Origin: Geosiphon pyriformis
Taxonomy: Eukaryota; Glomeromycota; Glomeromycetes; Archaeosporales; Geosiphonaceae
Length of the DNA stretch: 64,000 nt
NCBI GenBank assembly: GCA_016748015.1
Contig: JAAOMT010000603.1
Location: forward strand, 250,021 to 314,020
Direction: 5' to 3'
Shown: piece by piece, positions 37,440-50,516 of the stretch
Position numbering within the stretch: the first letter of the stretch is position 1
How the letters are laid out: each line of letters opens with the position of its first letter
The notes under the pieces: model-generated
What the model was told of the DNA's origin: nothing
What the model saw: only the letters and a program-made list of their open reading frames with translations
Databases searched by the model: none
Position numbers and translations under genes: made by a program

Positions 37440-38400
37440 AAAAACTATATTCTTAATCTTTACTCGTAAGATGGGATTGTCAAATTTTTCACATCTAATC
37501 ATGTAATCAGATTACTCTACCGAATCGCAACATTTTAATATGTTCACAAGATTAAATTAAATTAATTTTTATATTTTTACAAATACCCAATAATAGAAAA
37601 ATTAAAGCAAATTAAATATTGTTATTTAAAAAAAATATATACTAAATTTTGAGTAATAAAATTTCAAAAATAGAATATTTTAATAAATCAATTTTATTAT
37701 TTTTTTAATTAATAAAATCTTAAAAATTCAAACTTAATTTAAAATCTTAAATATAATTTTATTATTTTTAACTACTTTTATTATAATTAAAAACAACATT
37801 TTAATAAAATATAATTAATATAATACTTAATAATTATATAAGTAATTACAATTTAAATTATATAAATAAAAATTAATTATAATACATATAATATATATTT
37901 GTTATGTTTATTTAATTAAACTTTTTTTGCTTTTTGATTTTGTAAATTTTATGTTCATAATTAAAACAAAAAAAACAATTACTCTTTAACATCAATAATA
38001 TCAAATTAACAATTAAATTTTTTAATAAAAAAATTTTAACAACAGCAACAATTTTCTTTTTTATTAACAATAAAAATTACTATAATTTATTAATAAAATT
38101 AAGAATTATATTACTTTTATTAAAATTAAAATATATTATATTTTTTTTTGCGTAAGGTACAGTAGCCCAATCATAGACTAATTTCGTATGATACATTAGA
38201 CTTGGATCGCGCTCTACATTAAATATAATATAAAATTATAGTTATAATTTAATTAATTATATTAATATTTAAAATTCCTTAATTTTGATTTTGTTTTAAG
38301 ATAAAATACATAAAAAACAAAATTAGCAAAATAATATAAATTATATAAAAATATTTATTTATTATTAACTTTGATTTTAATGACTAAAAGAAGCAAGATT
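37440..38400. repeat. AT-rich island 4 with an embedded normal-composition islet
   Basis: Extremely AT-rich, non-coding. An abrupt islet at 38150-38220 has several CpGs (including ggatcgcgctctac) in the middle of DNA that otherwise lacks them. It has no coding frame or RNA fold that I recognise. Confidence 0.65.
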
Positions 38401-38523
38401 TTTATCATTTGAGTAATGTGATTTATGCCTGGTTTTTCCACGTCACTACATAGCTGTCAATATCTGTTATAGCATGGTTTCCAAGTTCAAATACTTCAAA
38501 TTGATTAAACACGATTTATAAAC

Positions 38524-40125
38524 ATGAACTTGTTAAAACCAAGCTTCGTAACCGTATGCAGCCTTGGCGTTCTTGTTCGTGTAGTATTTCTTGCCTATGG
38601 GGAGTGGCAAGACGCGAACATGCAAGTAAAATATACAGACGTTGACTACAAAGTATTCACAGACGCGGCGCGTTTGGTAACCCAGGGAAGAAGTCCATAC
38701 GCTCGCGCCACATACCGTTATACACCTTTATTAGCCTTTCTTCTCACGCCAAATATTTATATTCATCCAGTATTTGGGAAACTACTTTTTGTACTGGCTG
38801 ACCTTCTTGTTGGCTACCTAATATGTCAACTACTTTTGTTACGGGGTTTGGGGAAAGAAAAAGCCGTCTTGCTAACAGGGGCCACCTGGTTATTGAATCC
38901 AATGGTGGCAGCGATCTCGACGCGCGGTAACGCAGAGAGTTTACTTGGCGCTATGATTCTTTTGACCATATACTGGATATTGACCAAACGATTCGTTTCC
39001 GCAAGCCTTTTATATGGTATATCGGTTCATTTTAAGTTATATCCTATTATATATGCGATACCATTGGTAATTTTACTGGATGATGAGGATTATTCGGGAC
39101 ATAGAAGGAAGGGAAAGGAGAAGGCATATCCTCGTTGGAGTAGACAATATTGGAATCGCCAAATTACCATGTTTGTAACTCCAACACGTATTCGATTTGC
39201 TCTTTTGAGTGGTGGGATTTTTTTCATATTGAATGCCTTCATGTATTACCTGTATGTATTAAATCATTATGTTTTGAAAAGGATAAAATATCAAAAATTC
39301 ATACCATATCCCTGGTATTTTCGAATTAAAAACCAATTCTTTCTTCAAAAGTTACTCTCAAGAATTCCTTAAAGAGACATATCTCTACCATGTAACCCGC
39401 AGAGATCATCGACATAATTTTTCCTTATGGTTCTACTATATATATCTAAACTATCATTCCCAGACACGTTTACCATGGTTGGGTTGGCAGGGATTTTTGC
39501 AGCTGGGTTCGGTCACATTACTTGGATCGGTTTTTGGGAAAGACATTTTTTTCGCATTATTCGTCCAGACTTTTGCCTTCGTAACTTATAATCGAGTATG
39601 CACGTCACAGGTAAAGCCATCTATTCAATGTAAAAAGATCAATTACAGATTCAATTTAAAGACGAATCTTTCAAAAATTCTTCATGTGTAATACTAATCT
39701 TCCGCAGTATTTCATGTGGTATATATGCCTCTTCCCGCTGATTATTCCATCAACCACTTTAACCTTTAAATATAGAGGGTTTTTAATGATTCTCGCATGG
39801 GTCGGAAGTCAGGTAAAGCGTAAAGCCTATTTAATTCAACTATTGAATAAACACTTTGAGAAATTACTAAAATTAAAGATTTTAGGGTTTGTGGCTATAC
39901 CAAGCCTATCAATTGGAGTTTCTTGGGGAGAACACATTTTTCGGGACATGGTTGGCGAGTGTCTTGTTTTTCTCAGTTAACATATGGATTTTGACTGAAT
40001 TAATTAAAAATCACGAATATGATTCGGTGTTTGAATTGGGACAAATTAAAAAAGTTTGGGAAAAATGGCCTTCAAAAAAGAATAAAGAGCAAGGTGGTGA
40101 CCCAAACTATATGAAAGATATCTGA
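38524..40125 (+). CDS. PIGM: GPI mannosyltransferase I catalytic subunit (PIG-M/Gpi14)
   Basis: Four exons: 38524-39242, 39352-39610, 39708-39812, 39886-40125; 1323 nt, 440 residues. It adds the first mannose to the GPI precursor from dolichol-phosphate-mannose on the ER luminal side, with PIG-X/Pbn1 as partner. The luminal DXD-type motif is in YTDVDYKVFTDAARLV, followed by GRSPYARATYRYTPLLAFLL and NPMVAAISTRGNAES. About ten hydrophobic segments follow. HVTRRDHRHNFSLWFYYIYL is also conserved. The donor of intron 1 is ambiguous by a few codons: 39242 keeps the frame. It converges with the histone deacetylase gene, 85 bp apart. Confidence 0.93.
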
Positions 40126-40210
40126 ATGCAGAAGGAAATTTATGAACCTATAAGAATTGAGGAAATAAAGAGGATGTAAGAGCAATTATTTAAATATTAA
40201 AGACCTTTGT

Positions 40211-42183
40211 TTAAATATTTTTTTTACTTCTCATTTGTTCCAAGTTTTCTGTAATGGTATTCAATAGGTGTGACACATATTCTTGATCGTTTGCATCCGG
40301 TTGATTTCCTTGGTCAACGAAAAGCGAAAAGTCCGGTCCATATTGCTCAAAATATTCATGCTCTGGTATATCGTGGGGCAGTGGTATCTCAATCAACAAG
40401 CTGGTGACGTAGGCATTGCATCTTGCAACGTTCGCATGATTATATCCGCCTATAATTAATAAGTGGCTTAGTAAAGGAAATGCCTAACAAGGGTGAAACA
40501 ATTTCGGGGGTATTAAGTAGATCGATAGAATACCGCCTCCTAAGATCAATGTTGGTTTTTTCCAATCGACAATCCCTTTTACACATTGACCAAAGCTTTG
40601 AATATCCAAATTCCATTCACGAGACGGATCTCCAAACAAGCCTAGTAATCCAGAACAATGGATCTTATTTTCCAAGAAACTCTTCAAGAATCATTCAATG
40701 AGCAAAGAGTCTTTAGATACCATCGCATCCACATTGTACAACAATTGAATGAGGCTCGAATGCATTATATGCTGCATTCAAGATCCGCTCGGATAGGTAT
40801 AGAAATGTTGATCCTTTTAAACCTTGTTTGAGTGGTACGTTAATAGCATGATATAACCCTTTGCCTTGGCCTACGTGGTTTAGTGCTCCAGTACCTTTAG
40901 TGAATTGATGAAATTAATTAAAAATAGATATGCTAAATATTTTGAAGGAATCCAAATATAACCTACCTGGATAAAAGCCTGTCGCATAATAATGAAATGA
41001 AATTGTCATCACCTTATCGGTATATAAAAATGCGCTTTCAACGCCTGATCTAAATAAAAATTTAAGATTGTTACATAGGCCTCTTGTTCTTGACTTTGGA
41101 AGCGATCATAGGAAAATTAGGAACTTGCCGTCCGAATGATGTAAATCAAGATCAATGTAAAGGACCTTGGAGAACTTTTGTCGTAATTCTATTATCCCAA
41201 GCACTATATCATTCACGTAGCAGAATCCGTGGCATTCAGATTTTTTCGCGTGATGTCTGATATGTATTTGTAGACGTGAGCTTAACATGCGATCGTAACT
41301 TCAGGTCAAAGAAAGATATGATCAACGGACCTGCCACCATCCCAATGAATAGCAACGTCGAATTCTCCATTGACGAGTAAACGAGCAGCTATGATTGTGG
41401 ACCCGGCAACCATACGCACATACTCCGCTAACCCCGGGAATATAGGACAATCCTTTTAAATAGGTCAAATATTCTAGTTCTATCGCATGTGCAAGAAATA
41501 TAGAGGTTTAAGTAGTTTTATTAATGAAACGCATACATATGCTAGTCCGTAATCTTCAACAAGCTCCTCAAATGTCCCCCCTTCCTCCCATTCATTATCA
41601 TCGATTCCGTCCCTATCATTGGATTTAACGCGGATATCTTCCTTCTTAGTAAATTCATTGGGAGAATTCTCCACATTAAGGAGAAAATCTTTTCATTGAT
41701 CCATTATATCATTTATTAATGAACGTAATAACTGAAAAATTTGAATTAATGATTGATTTCTAAATCATACCTATAAAATCGCTTGAATGGAATTGTGTCA
41801 AGTCTTGGAGAGTCGCATGGTAAGGTTCTATAAGACTAAAAGGTTTTATAGAAAATGAAGGTGATATCGCAAGAGATTGGCAAAATTAAAAGTTTTAGTT
41901 ACATATTTAAAAGAATTATACCTTAACTTTTCAAAGAGACTGTAAGCTCGAATAAGCGAGTGGGTTAGAAAAGACTATATTGAAAAAATAAATAAATATA
42001 AGTCTTTATTACGTATCAATAGGAAGGGTTCTACGTGAGAATATATTTTTAAGCTAAAAAATTCACTCTATTTTGATTTGAAGGTAATAACGCTGCAACT
42101 TTAGTGTATTCGTCTGAGAATACGTAACCGACACGACGAGAACTTTTAATCTCCAAGGAGTTGGTGAGGTTTGCAGTCAACAT
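40211..42183 (-). CDS. Class I histone deacetylase, HDAC8/Hos1-like
   Basis: Ten exons: 42183-42067, 41974-41922, 41835-41771, 41688-41537, 41452-41331, 41256-41129, 41044-40967, 40894-40721, 40641-40534, 40449-40211; 1236 nt, 411 residues. The zinc-dependent deacetylase core is complete: [20 protein letters not shown] (tandem catalytic His), [16 protein letters not shown] (zinc ligands), [12 protein letters not shown] (third ligand) and [16 protein letters not shown] (active-site Tyr region). Size and the short C-terminal tail resemble HDAC8 and yeast Hos1 more than Rpd3. Intron 6 uses a GC donor (GGACG then GCAAGT), required for the frame HHSDGVES. It removes acetyl groups from histone or other lysines in the nucleus; substrates are unknown. 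Confidence 0.9.
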
Positions 42184-42445
42184 AAGAAGCAAAAAGTTTC
42201 AAATCTAATATATGTCGTGAAAGATTTGAAATTTTAATTTATTCTTCACGTGTGAGGATCAGAAAGATGGAATAACATCAAATAAAAATATTATATCATT
42301 CCCAAATATGTTTATGATCGGTTGTGCAATACTTCACCACCTAGGTTAAAACTGTGATTGAAAGAAAAAATCGAATTATATACTATTTCTATTTTTTTGA
42401 AGGTGATATTTTCAAAAAAGAATTTGACACAAAAAGCTCATTCAA

Positions 42446-44213
42446 TCATATGACCAAATCTTCATCTGGATCCTCTTCATCGAAATCATCTGCATCATCT
42501 GGTTCATAAAATATAGATCCACCACCACCACCACCACCACTACTGCTACTATGGTCTCCATAGCCAACGAGTGAGCCCTCAGTCTCGTATTGATCTGTAT
42601 AAAAAAAATTTAAAAAATGTAACCAATAATATAAACAAAGACTATGAACAAAGAATAGTAAAATCACCTTGAACTTTTGTATATGGCAAAATCACTTGAT
42701 CTTTTGCTTTTTTCTGTTTTTCAGTGAGACTCAGGTTAAAGAGTAAATTGGCAGTAGTAGGATCAGACTTTTTTGTCAAAAAGATATAATCAATGTGAGT
42801 ATATAATAAAAAAGAAAGTTACTAATATAAATTAATATATTTCAGGCTTACTGTCTTTTCCTCATTAAAATCTAAATCCTCTTTGATTCCATTCGTTTGA
42901 CTTATAACGAGGTTGGAACCCATATCATCTAACAAGTAGGTATTGGTCTAGACACGTAAGCCATGTGGTCAAAATTCCAAAAAATTTAATAAAATATAAT
43001 TTTATTGAACAGTTTATATCCTTACAAACCTCATATAACACTTTCCCTGATCTCTTTTTATGCTCCATAATACAAACACCAGATATTAAAGAATTAATTT
43101 CATCAGTAATCATCTCTTCATTGAAATCATTTGCGAATCCTGGCCGATTGATCTCTCTTTGAAATCGTTCTGAATTTTTTAAAGTGATAGTGGTGGTCGC
43201 TAAATGTGAAAGCGTATTTCTAATATTCAAAGCTGATGATGCTGTGGGAATATCTGAATGGTAGATCGCAATTAATCTACTATTTTCTACGAGAATAATG
43301 ATATTAAAAGATTGAGTGAAAGTTGGGATTGATTTTTTTTTTTTGAGAGAGCATGAACATGAACATGAACATGATCTATCCTACCAGACGTGAAAGTTGA
43401 CAAATTTTTCAGTAATCGAAAAGTTGATGTTGTCGACGCGGAAAGGAGGGGTGTGAGAGAATCTATAAAGATTGTGAATCTTGGTTTTTCCACTTTTTAT
43501 GAAAAAATCCAAATTAAAAGAATTCGATGAGAATCATTTGAAATCGAAAGGGATGTAATATTTTCAAAAAAAAAAAACCTCAGTCAAAAAGATGAATTAC
43601 ATTTTTTTACCAAATCTTTTAATTTATTTGTAATCATTTGAAAATCGTCAAGTCTCTTGATGAATTGACTTTTGGAATTTATTGTTAATGTTCCTTGACT
43701 GTGATTACTATCACTATCACTACAACTGAAACTCTCATCAATTTCATAAGGATGCGAATAAGTATACCCATCCAATACGAATACGCTATTACAATGAATA
43801 GAAGATGTTGTTATAAATGTTTAACCAAAAATGCATTTTTGAAAAAAGAATTAGATTTTGATAAAATCAATATGCCTTTCTTTTCCGTGTAATAAATCCT
43901 GTAAGAAATAATTTGGGGAATATTCAGTAGAAAAAAGAATAATTGAATGATCCCTAATCATCGAGTTTAAAGATTAAAAAAAAATACTTTTGTGTTTTTA
44001 ATATGTAGAAAATGATTAATATTATACTTGATCTGGTATAAAAAATAAAAAATGAAATGCTCACTCGATCATCTTTGCCGATTTGATGAATTCTTTTAAT
44101 AGTGTCAAACCAGACTGTATAATTGTGTCTTCGATAATGATAAAAGGTGAATTTTCTTTCAAGTGAAGCAAACGATTTAGAAGTGGGGAGTTCATGATTT
44201 TTGAATTTCCCAT
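42446..44213 (-). CDS. ELP5: Elongator complex protein 5
   Basis: Eight exons: 44213-44065, 43953-43876, 43785-43601, 43492-43385, 43286-43030, 42947-42852, 42767-42668, 42594-42446; 1122 nt, 373 residues. The C-terminus is diagnostic: SDPTTANLLFNLSLTEKQKK, then GSIFYEPDDADDFDEEDPDE, closely matching ELP5 of animals. The N-terminal RecA-like half contains SPFIIIEDTIIQSGLTLLKE and FTIFIDSLTPLL. ELP5 forms the Elp456 ring of Elongator, needed for wobble uridine modification of tRNA. The exon 2 donor appears to be GC (GAAAG then GCATAT), since no GT occurs before an in-frame stop; this junction is the weakest of the model. A CATGAA hexanucleotide repeat (~43350-43372) lies in intron 4. Confidence 0.85.
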
Positions 44214-44545
44214 CATTCAAAAAATTGATGCCAGAATGGGAAATTTATTAAGAACCGCGTTTTTATACTGTTTGATTCAATTTTCATTTTTTTTCGTGAT
44301 TCACTTTCAATTGTGATTGGTAAATGTGATCCCAAAGTCAATCTAGAGTTGCAACTCGAGACAGATTAGAATTCGATTTTAATGTTCACGTGGTGTGTTC
44401 AAATATTTCGTTTCGAGATTTGGAAATTCAAAATTCCGAAACTGATCTTTTTTTAATATTGCATGAGAACCTGATTACTTATTTTCCTTTTCTAGATATT
44501 CAGTATTCAATGATTGTTTGAATTGGATAAATTCACATCCGAAAT

Positions 44546-46822
44546 TTAAGTCTGACCAAAGTGACGCCACTCTGTAGTCATTTCTTGTAATTGGTTTTTA
44601 TCAATTCTAGAAAATTGCTCGAAATTAATATTCATATTCGCAACATCAATCCCACCAACGCCAGGTCCTCCTACTGAGGTCTCAAAACATTCAAAGCCTA
44701 TGGCGGTCAAGTCGTTTTTTACAAGGTCTATCACGTTTTGAGGAACGTCTTCAAAATAAATCAAATCATTGATAATGGATACTGGTTCAAAAAATCATAA
44801 TTTCAAATTTGAAAAAGATGTAATGAAAATCATATTGATATATACCGTCACGTAACAAGATAATTGCACACCCGCCACCTCCAGCTCCCGTGAGTTTAGA
44901 GTGCAGACCATATTTTGCGCTAATATCACGTACTTTATCAAGTGCTAGGTGCCCAACACCCAAAGAAGTAATCAGGTAATGATTTAGATCGATTAATTCC
45001 TAAATGAATCCAAGACGAAGTTGATAATGGGTGGAAAATAATGAACCTATTTTGTCTTATAAAAGGTCGCGTATGAACATAATTGACAAACCAAGATTAC
45101 CTCAAGATCTTCAAATAGGCTCGAGCTCTTGACATCTTTAAAGAAATTGCGTTTGAATGAATTATGATAAGAAAAATGGCTATCCGATAATTTGATAATT
45201 TCATACCAATAGATTTCAGAATATCTTTTAATGACATGCTGACTCCCTCAATTGCATCCAAGATCGGGTTAACAATATGTGGGTACTTTTGAAAAAGAAT
45301 ATAATGAGCAAGATGGTTGGTAATGATAAACACTTAATCATATGAGCATTTAAACTCACCTTGTCGCGTTTGAGCCGAACATTAGCAACTTGAGTTCGCG
45401 TATCACGGGGAACTTTTGTATTGATAAGGAGAAAACGAATAGATTGAAATCTATCAATTAATTTCCCGTAAATGTACATTAGTGTGCTTTTTAGAAAACA
45501 TTAAAATTAGTTGCATAAATTATTCATTTACAGACCGTAAAATAAAATAATCAGCTATAATCATTATTTAATGAGAAGATGAATCATTGCGCTTACCCTT
45601 TCAAGTTTTCCATTACTCCTTTTGTAAATTGTACCGCTCCTCCTGAACGATAAAAATATTCTTATGATTGGGAAATCGGGGAATAAATGTGTAGAATATA
45701 ATTTAAGGCGAATTACCAAAAGTAGCAACCGTATTATCAATTCCTGAAGGAGTTCCATGGATCACTTTCTCGGCTTGGAAGGCCCAACGATTGATCAACT
45801 CTCGGGCATGTGATGGAAAAGATGATGATAAAAGTGTGTCGATATTCTCAGAATTATCATCAGCATGATCAACTTTGATATAGCCGAGTAATAATAACAA
45901 TCCTGTGGCTAAACACACCGAATAAGAGGCTGAAGAACCAAGACCAGCTCCAACAGGAATCAAGGATCGTACATTAATTCTCAAACCATGTCTATAGAAT
46001 AAGAAATAGGTTAACCTTGGTCATTAAACCTATCAAGAAACTTGACAGTTGGAATAAATCGATAAATTAAATCATAAGGGATCGGGAATTGAAAAACCAA
46101 ACTCTGAAAGAATCACCATACTGTTCTTGAAGATGTAATGATTGGGCCGCAATTAGCATTGTATACAAATACAGGAAAGCGGTAGCCGCTATTTCTTGTT
46201 GTTGAATTTGGACCGGGGTTAGCGATGCTTTTTGTGTGATAGCATATTCATTAATCTTGGTGATGGCAAGCGATTTTACTTTTTCATAAACGAGTTGATT
46301 GAAGAGTTCTACCAAGATTCATTTGTAAGAATCACTATAATCATTGAAAAAGATAAAATTCGAACTTTTTCATAAATATGATCCAAACCTTTATCACAAT
46401 CTTGCTGTTTTAAAAGCTCATATGGAAGCATGGATGTTTTCCAAGTTAACGACTTGTCCGACGTAGACCCAAGATCGGGCACATAAAGTTCTACCACATT
46501 ATCCTCACGTGATTCTAACAATAAATAAGAACGAAGACTAACGCTACCAGCTATTGCAGTCTAAATAACAAAGAAAGCCACCAGGTCGAGAATAAACTTA
46601 TTTTGTGTTTTCGCAAAGTTGATAAGCAAGTTTCCCCTCCTTCTAAGGAACCTTCTATACATTTCAAAAGAAAAACCAAAAACATCAAAAGAACATTTAA
46701 ACCCAAACCTTGCCATAAACCACCGCGTGCTCCCCAAATAAAATAACTTTTCCTGGAGCAGATACAAGGAACTTTTTTTGTTTGTTTTTTGTGGAAAGTG
46801 ATGACATATGTTCTTGCGACAT
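44546..46822 (-). CDS. ERG12: Mevalonate kinase
   Basis: Ten exons: 46822-46709, 46560-46389, 46308-46122, 45991-45717, 45642-45597, 45450-45360, 45285-45207, 45135-45101, 44999-44846, 44781-44546; 1389 nt, 462 residues. A GHMP kinase that phosphorylates mevalonate in the isoprenoid and sterol pathway. Motif 1 is FLVSAPGKVILFGEHAVVYG, motif 2 is IPVGAGLGSSASYSVCLATG, and motif 3 is KLTGAGGGGCAIILL. The catalytic block HGTPSGIDNTVATFGGAVQF is intact. Exon 2 could also end 23 bases later, at 46366, but only 46389 keeps the frame into exon 3. Spacers to ELP5 (332 bp) and to the next gene (361 bp) show no other gene. Confidence 0.93.
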
Positions 46823-47183
46823 GATAATGTTTGACCTTTCACGAAAACGAAGGATTGGATATCAAATGATGGAAATTTTTAAATGAACGATTATTTTGAG
46901 CACACAAATCACTCGTGTAGCCATTCGGATCAATATATATTTTTCCTTTGGTATTAATGAATTTGTATGTTTGTAAAGAAATTCCAATGAATCTCCCGAA
47001 AAGTCGAAATTAAATTATATCGAAAGAAAATTTCAAAAAAGGGCTTGTTTTCTCTTGGAATTAGTTAAGGATAATCGTGATCGAGAAATAATATTAAGGT
47101 AAAAAAAACTACGATAAAATATTTCTACCCTGAAAACACTACTTTACAAAATTACATATTATTACAGTTTAGAATACAAGATG

Positions 47184-49012
47184 TTAAATAATGAACGCAC
47201 TAAAAACGGAAGCGAGTAAAGCGACCGCGATTGAGGCGAATAAAGTAGTGGTTGAAGCGATAGTGACATCACCAGCAGATTTTGGGGACTGCCCGGTATT
47301 AGAATCATTTTTACCATCAGAATCATTTTTACCATTAGAGTCATTTTCAACATCAACAGCAGTTGGACAACTGATGGCACGATCCTATTGGTTTAATTAA
47401 ATGATATGAATTAATTTTAAATAGGTAATCACAGAAGGGAATCACACTGATTTGCCAGAAGTCATCATTACCACTAAGGGACCATTTGAATCAGTACAAT
47501 TTCGAGCACTAGTGATTTTCTTGATTTCACCAATTGCAACATTTCTCAACCAAATTCTTTGATACGAGGAAGTCGGCAATTGAGAATTCACCGCGTTCAT
47601 CACATCCTCCAATAGAGCGTCTCCCATTGGAACCGCCGATTCGAACCAATCACGGCCATCAGTCGGATTTACCAGACCATCTTCGCGAAAGATTTTCTTT
47701 TTCTTGATGAATTTGTAAGCGCTATTATCGGCCGTAGGAGATAGACCAAAGTTGGTAAGGACTTCCTCGAGGTTGCTGGCGATATAGGTTTCATCGATCA
47801 AGATGTCAACGTTTGAAATCGCTTTTAGAAATGATTCACTGGTACTATATTGAAGCGGTGTAGTGTTGAAATAAGTAGCACCAGCGTCTTCGGTCAATTT
47901 TTTTTTATAAACAGAATCAGTGATTGTCCACGACGGAGTATTATTATTATACTGGCTAGGGGCAAGATAAGCGACCCAGACGACAACCAGTTTAGTTGAG
48001 GGTGCTTTACTATTGGCCAATTTTTTAAGACAGTCATAGTTATCTTTGATCTGGGACACTAATTTTTGGGCGCGATCTTCAAGATCGAAAAACGCTCCAT
48101 AGAATTCTAACCAATCAACACGATTCAAAGTTCCCGGGTCACTGACAGCGGATGTGCTTACTGAATTCGCTGTTTTATTATCAGCAGTGTAGGCGCCAAT
48201 CGCCAGATCAACTTTTTTCAAGGATTCAGCCCTTTGAGTAAAATTGTTAGAGAGTGTGGTGATGTTGGAACCTTTCAGGAGTTGAATACAAGCAGAGGAG
48301 ATATCGGCCGAGGAGTCCAGCAAGGTAATAGAGGATCGGAGACCTAACATCTAATTACAAAAAAATAGTTTGGAGTTGATATTTCATCATTATCATAGAA
48401 AATATCTCGGAGAAGAAACCTTACCTCCAAATAACTGTTACTAGTAGTATCCAAAACAGCGACACTTTTTACCGGTACCGAGAACAATTTTGTGCCTACG
48501 GGAAGAACAGCAGCGGACGGAGGAGGCGTCCCACATTGGTAAAGAGCAAACGTTTCTTTGGTATAATTGTTTGTCAACAGTTTATAATTCTTAAAATATT
48601 GGATGCTAAACAGAGTAGCATCCTTAGCTAAAAATCACGATATGATATCAAATTGAATTGAGTAATATATCAATTAGGGGGAAGTCTCAATAAGACTTTA
48701 ATTAAACTAAGCTAAGCTAAACTCACGGGAAATCTTGGTTGGGAAATAATCGGTATTTGTATCAAATGCGGTAGCACAATCTTGTGAAGTCCCAGAAGAT
48801 GCAGTGGCAGCGTAAGCCCCTCCAGCATGACCATTCAGGAGCGAAGGCGCCAGCAAGGTCACGAGGAAGAAGACACAAATGAAACGGAGATAGTAACTTC
48901 GGTAGACCGACATTCCATAGAAGCTCACCGGAAAAGTAAATCTTGGTTGATTTCTTGGTCCAAGAGAATCGTCTTTTGGGGATAGGCGAAGATTACTTTG
49001 GGTTGGAGACAT
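47184..49012 (-). CDS. Secreted periplasmic-binding-protein-like protein with C-terminal GPI-type tail
   Basis: Four exons: 49012-48727, 48627-48425, 48350-47448, 47384-47184; 1593 nt, 530 residues. A hydrophobic segment near residues 38-58 (FICVFFLVTLLAPSLL) serves as signal peptide or anchor after a long basic start. The body has the two-lobe order of a TroA/siderophore-type binding protein: VPVKSVAVLDTTSNSYLEML, LGLRSSITLLD, later LVVVWVAYLAPSQYNN and VDILIDETYI. The C-terminus has an Asn/Asp/Gly/Lys-rich linker with short repeats, then a hydrophobic tail (SIAVALLASVFSAFII) with the features of a GPI attachment signal. I recall similar fungal proteins annotated as periplasmic binding protein; the ligand is unknown. 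An upstream in-frame ATG at 49153 would add a second hydrophobic stretch and is less likely as start. Confidence 0.75.
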
Positions 49013-49757
49013 TTTTGATGATATTTTATTGGTTTTTTTTTTAATCAAGTTAAATTGGCGGGAAGTAAAAAAGAGTAAAATAGTAAAACAATGAAGGAAA
49101 TAAAGAGCAGTGAGAATTACAACTTGAAACTGGGTAAAAAGACTCAAATGCAATATATGATTAAAAATGTTGAATAGTAAAATAGTGTGAAAATCAAGAA
49201 AATCCTATTCCTAAGAAGGAACTTGTTTTAAAAAGAAAACCACCAAAAGACGATCGTTATAAATAATAAAAGTGAAGTTTAACAGTATTGTAAACTATAT
49301 GAGCTAACTTATATCAAACCTGTGAAAAAAACGTTGGGTCGTCGCGTAAAAGTTGGGAATGATAAGAACGTAGGAAGTTGGTTCTGTATAGTTTGTGGGC
49401 TTCCTTACTACCAACTTCTATTCCCTAACCACTGACGACTGAAATTGAATAAACTTTTTATATACAAAGTTTCTTGAGCAAAAAACTTTGTGTGAAGAAA
49501 GGCGCATTTTGTCCATATATCGTGTCATGCAAGTCTCGGGGGTTCAATTTTTTTTTAGGAAATTATCGAGTACAATGCGTGTGAAATACTATAACTGATT
49601 GATATTCCCAAAAAACTTTAAAAGCTCACCACCTGACTGAATTTAAAATAAATGTTTCTCGACGATCATAGGTTAAATTTAAAAGGGATTTTTAATTTGT
49701 TTTTTTTTTTCTGACTACTATGTACTATTCGATAAATTAAATACTATAAAATAAATA

Positions 49758-49803
<46 letters not shown>

Positions 49804-50215
49804 GTTATTATTGTTATTATTAAAAGAAATAAATATTCCCTAGCAAATATTTTTGATTGCTCTTTGTAATATATTTGTTAACAATGATACTTTTTTTTGG
49901 AGGGGTATATTAATACAGGAAAGAAAAAGTTATCATAAAAAAGTCTTTTAGTTATAAACAATTTTTTCAAATTGAAAAACTGAAATGAAGTTAATCTAAA
50001 CTTCTTTTGTTAAAAAGATTGGAAATGATCTCTGTAACATAGTATATAGTCTATCATCGTAGCACTTGATGCTGTGAAGTATTTAATATTTATCATTACT
50101 ATTTTTGGGTAATAACAAGATTCCCTCTTCAAAATGATCTCACCAGAGTTATATACTTTGAGATATATTCATAATTACATTTATTTCATTTTATCATACT
50201 CATTAAATCAAACTA
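49013..50215. other. Spacer with (TTA)n microsatellite
   Basis: No gene recognised. It includes a TTA trinucleotide tract at about 49758-49821 with a few TTG interruptions. It holds the promoters of two divergent genes. Confidence 0.45.
49758..49821 (+). repeat. (TTA)n microsatellite
   Basis: About 20 trinucleotide units, mostly tta, with tgtta interruptions toward the 3' end. Confidence 0.9.
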
Positions 50216-50456
50216 ATGAACTCGTCATCTAAATTTTTATTTAGAGCATTCCTATTATCACACCATTCAATTCAAACTTTAAGATTTGAAAATGATTTTT
50301 TCAAATATAAAGTAGGAATCTTTTCGAGCCTTGGAAAAAATAATTTTTTCTTCAAAGTGAAATCACGATCATTCTTTTCACCAATAAGGATCATGTATAT
50401 ACAGGAAAATCAAAAAACTGAGGTTTTAAACGATAGTAGTTTGGAACTCATCAGCG

Positions 50457-50516
<60 letters not shown>

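Noticed and set aside
46366-46560. Longer form of mevalonate kinase exon 2 ending at 46366
   Set aside because: It joins the only usable exon 3 acceptor out of frame; ending at 46389 keeps all ten exons in phase.
49013-49153. Upstream ATG (49153) as start of the binding-protein-like gene
   Set aside because: It would add ~47 residues with an extra hydrophobic stretch before a good secretion signal; more likely untranslated leader.
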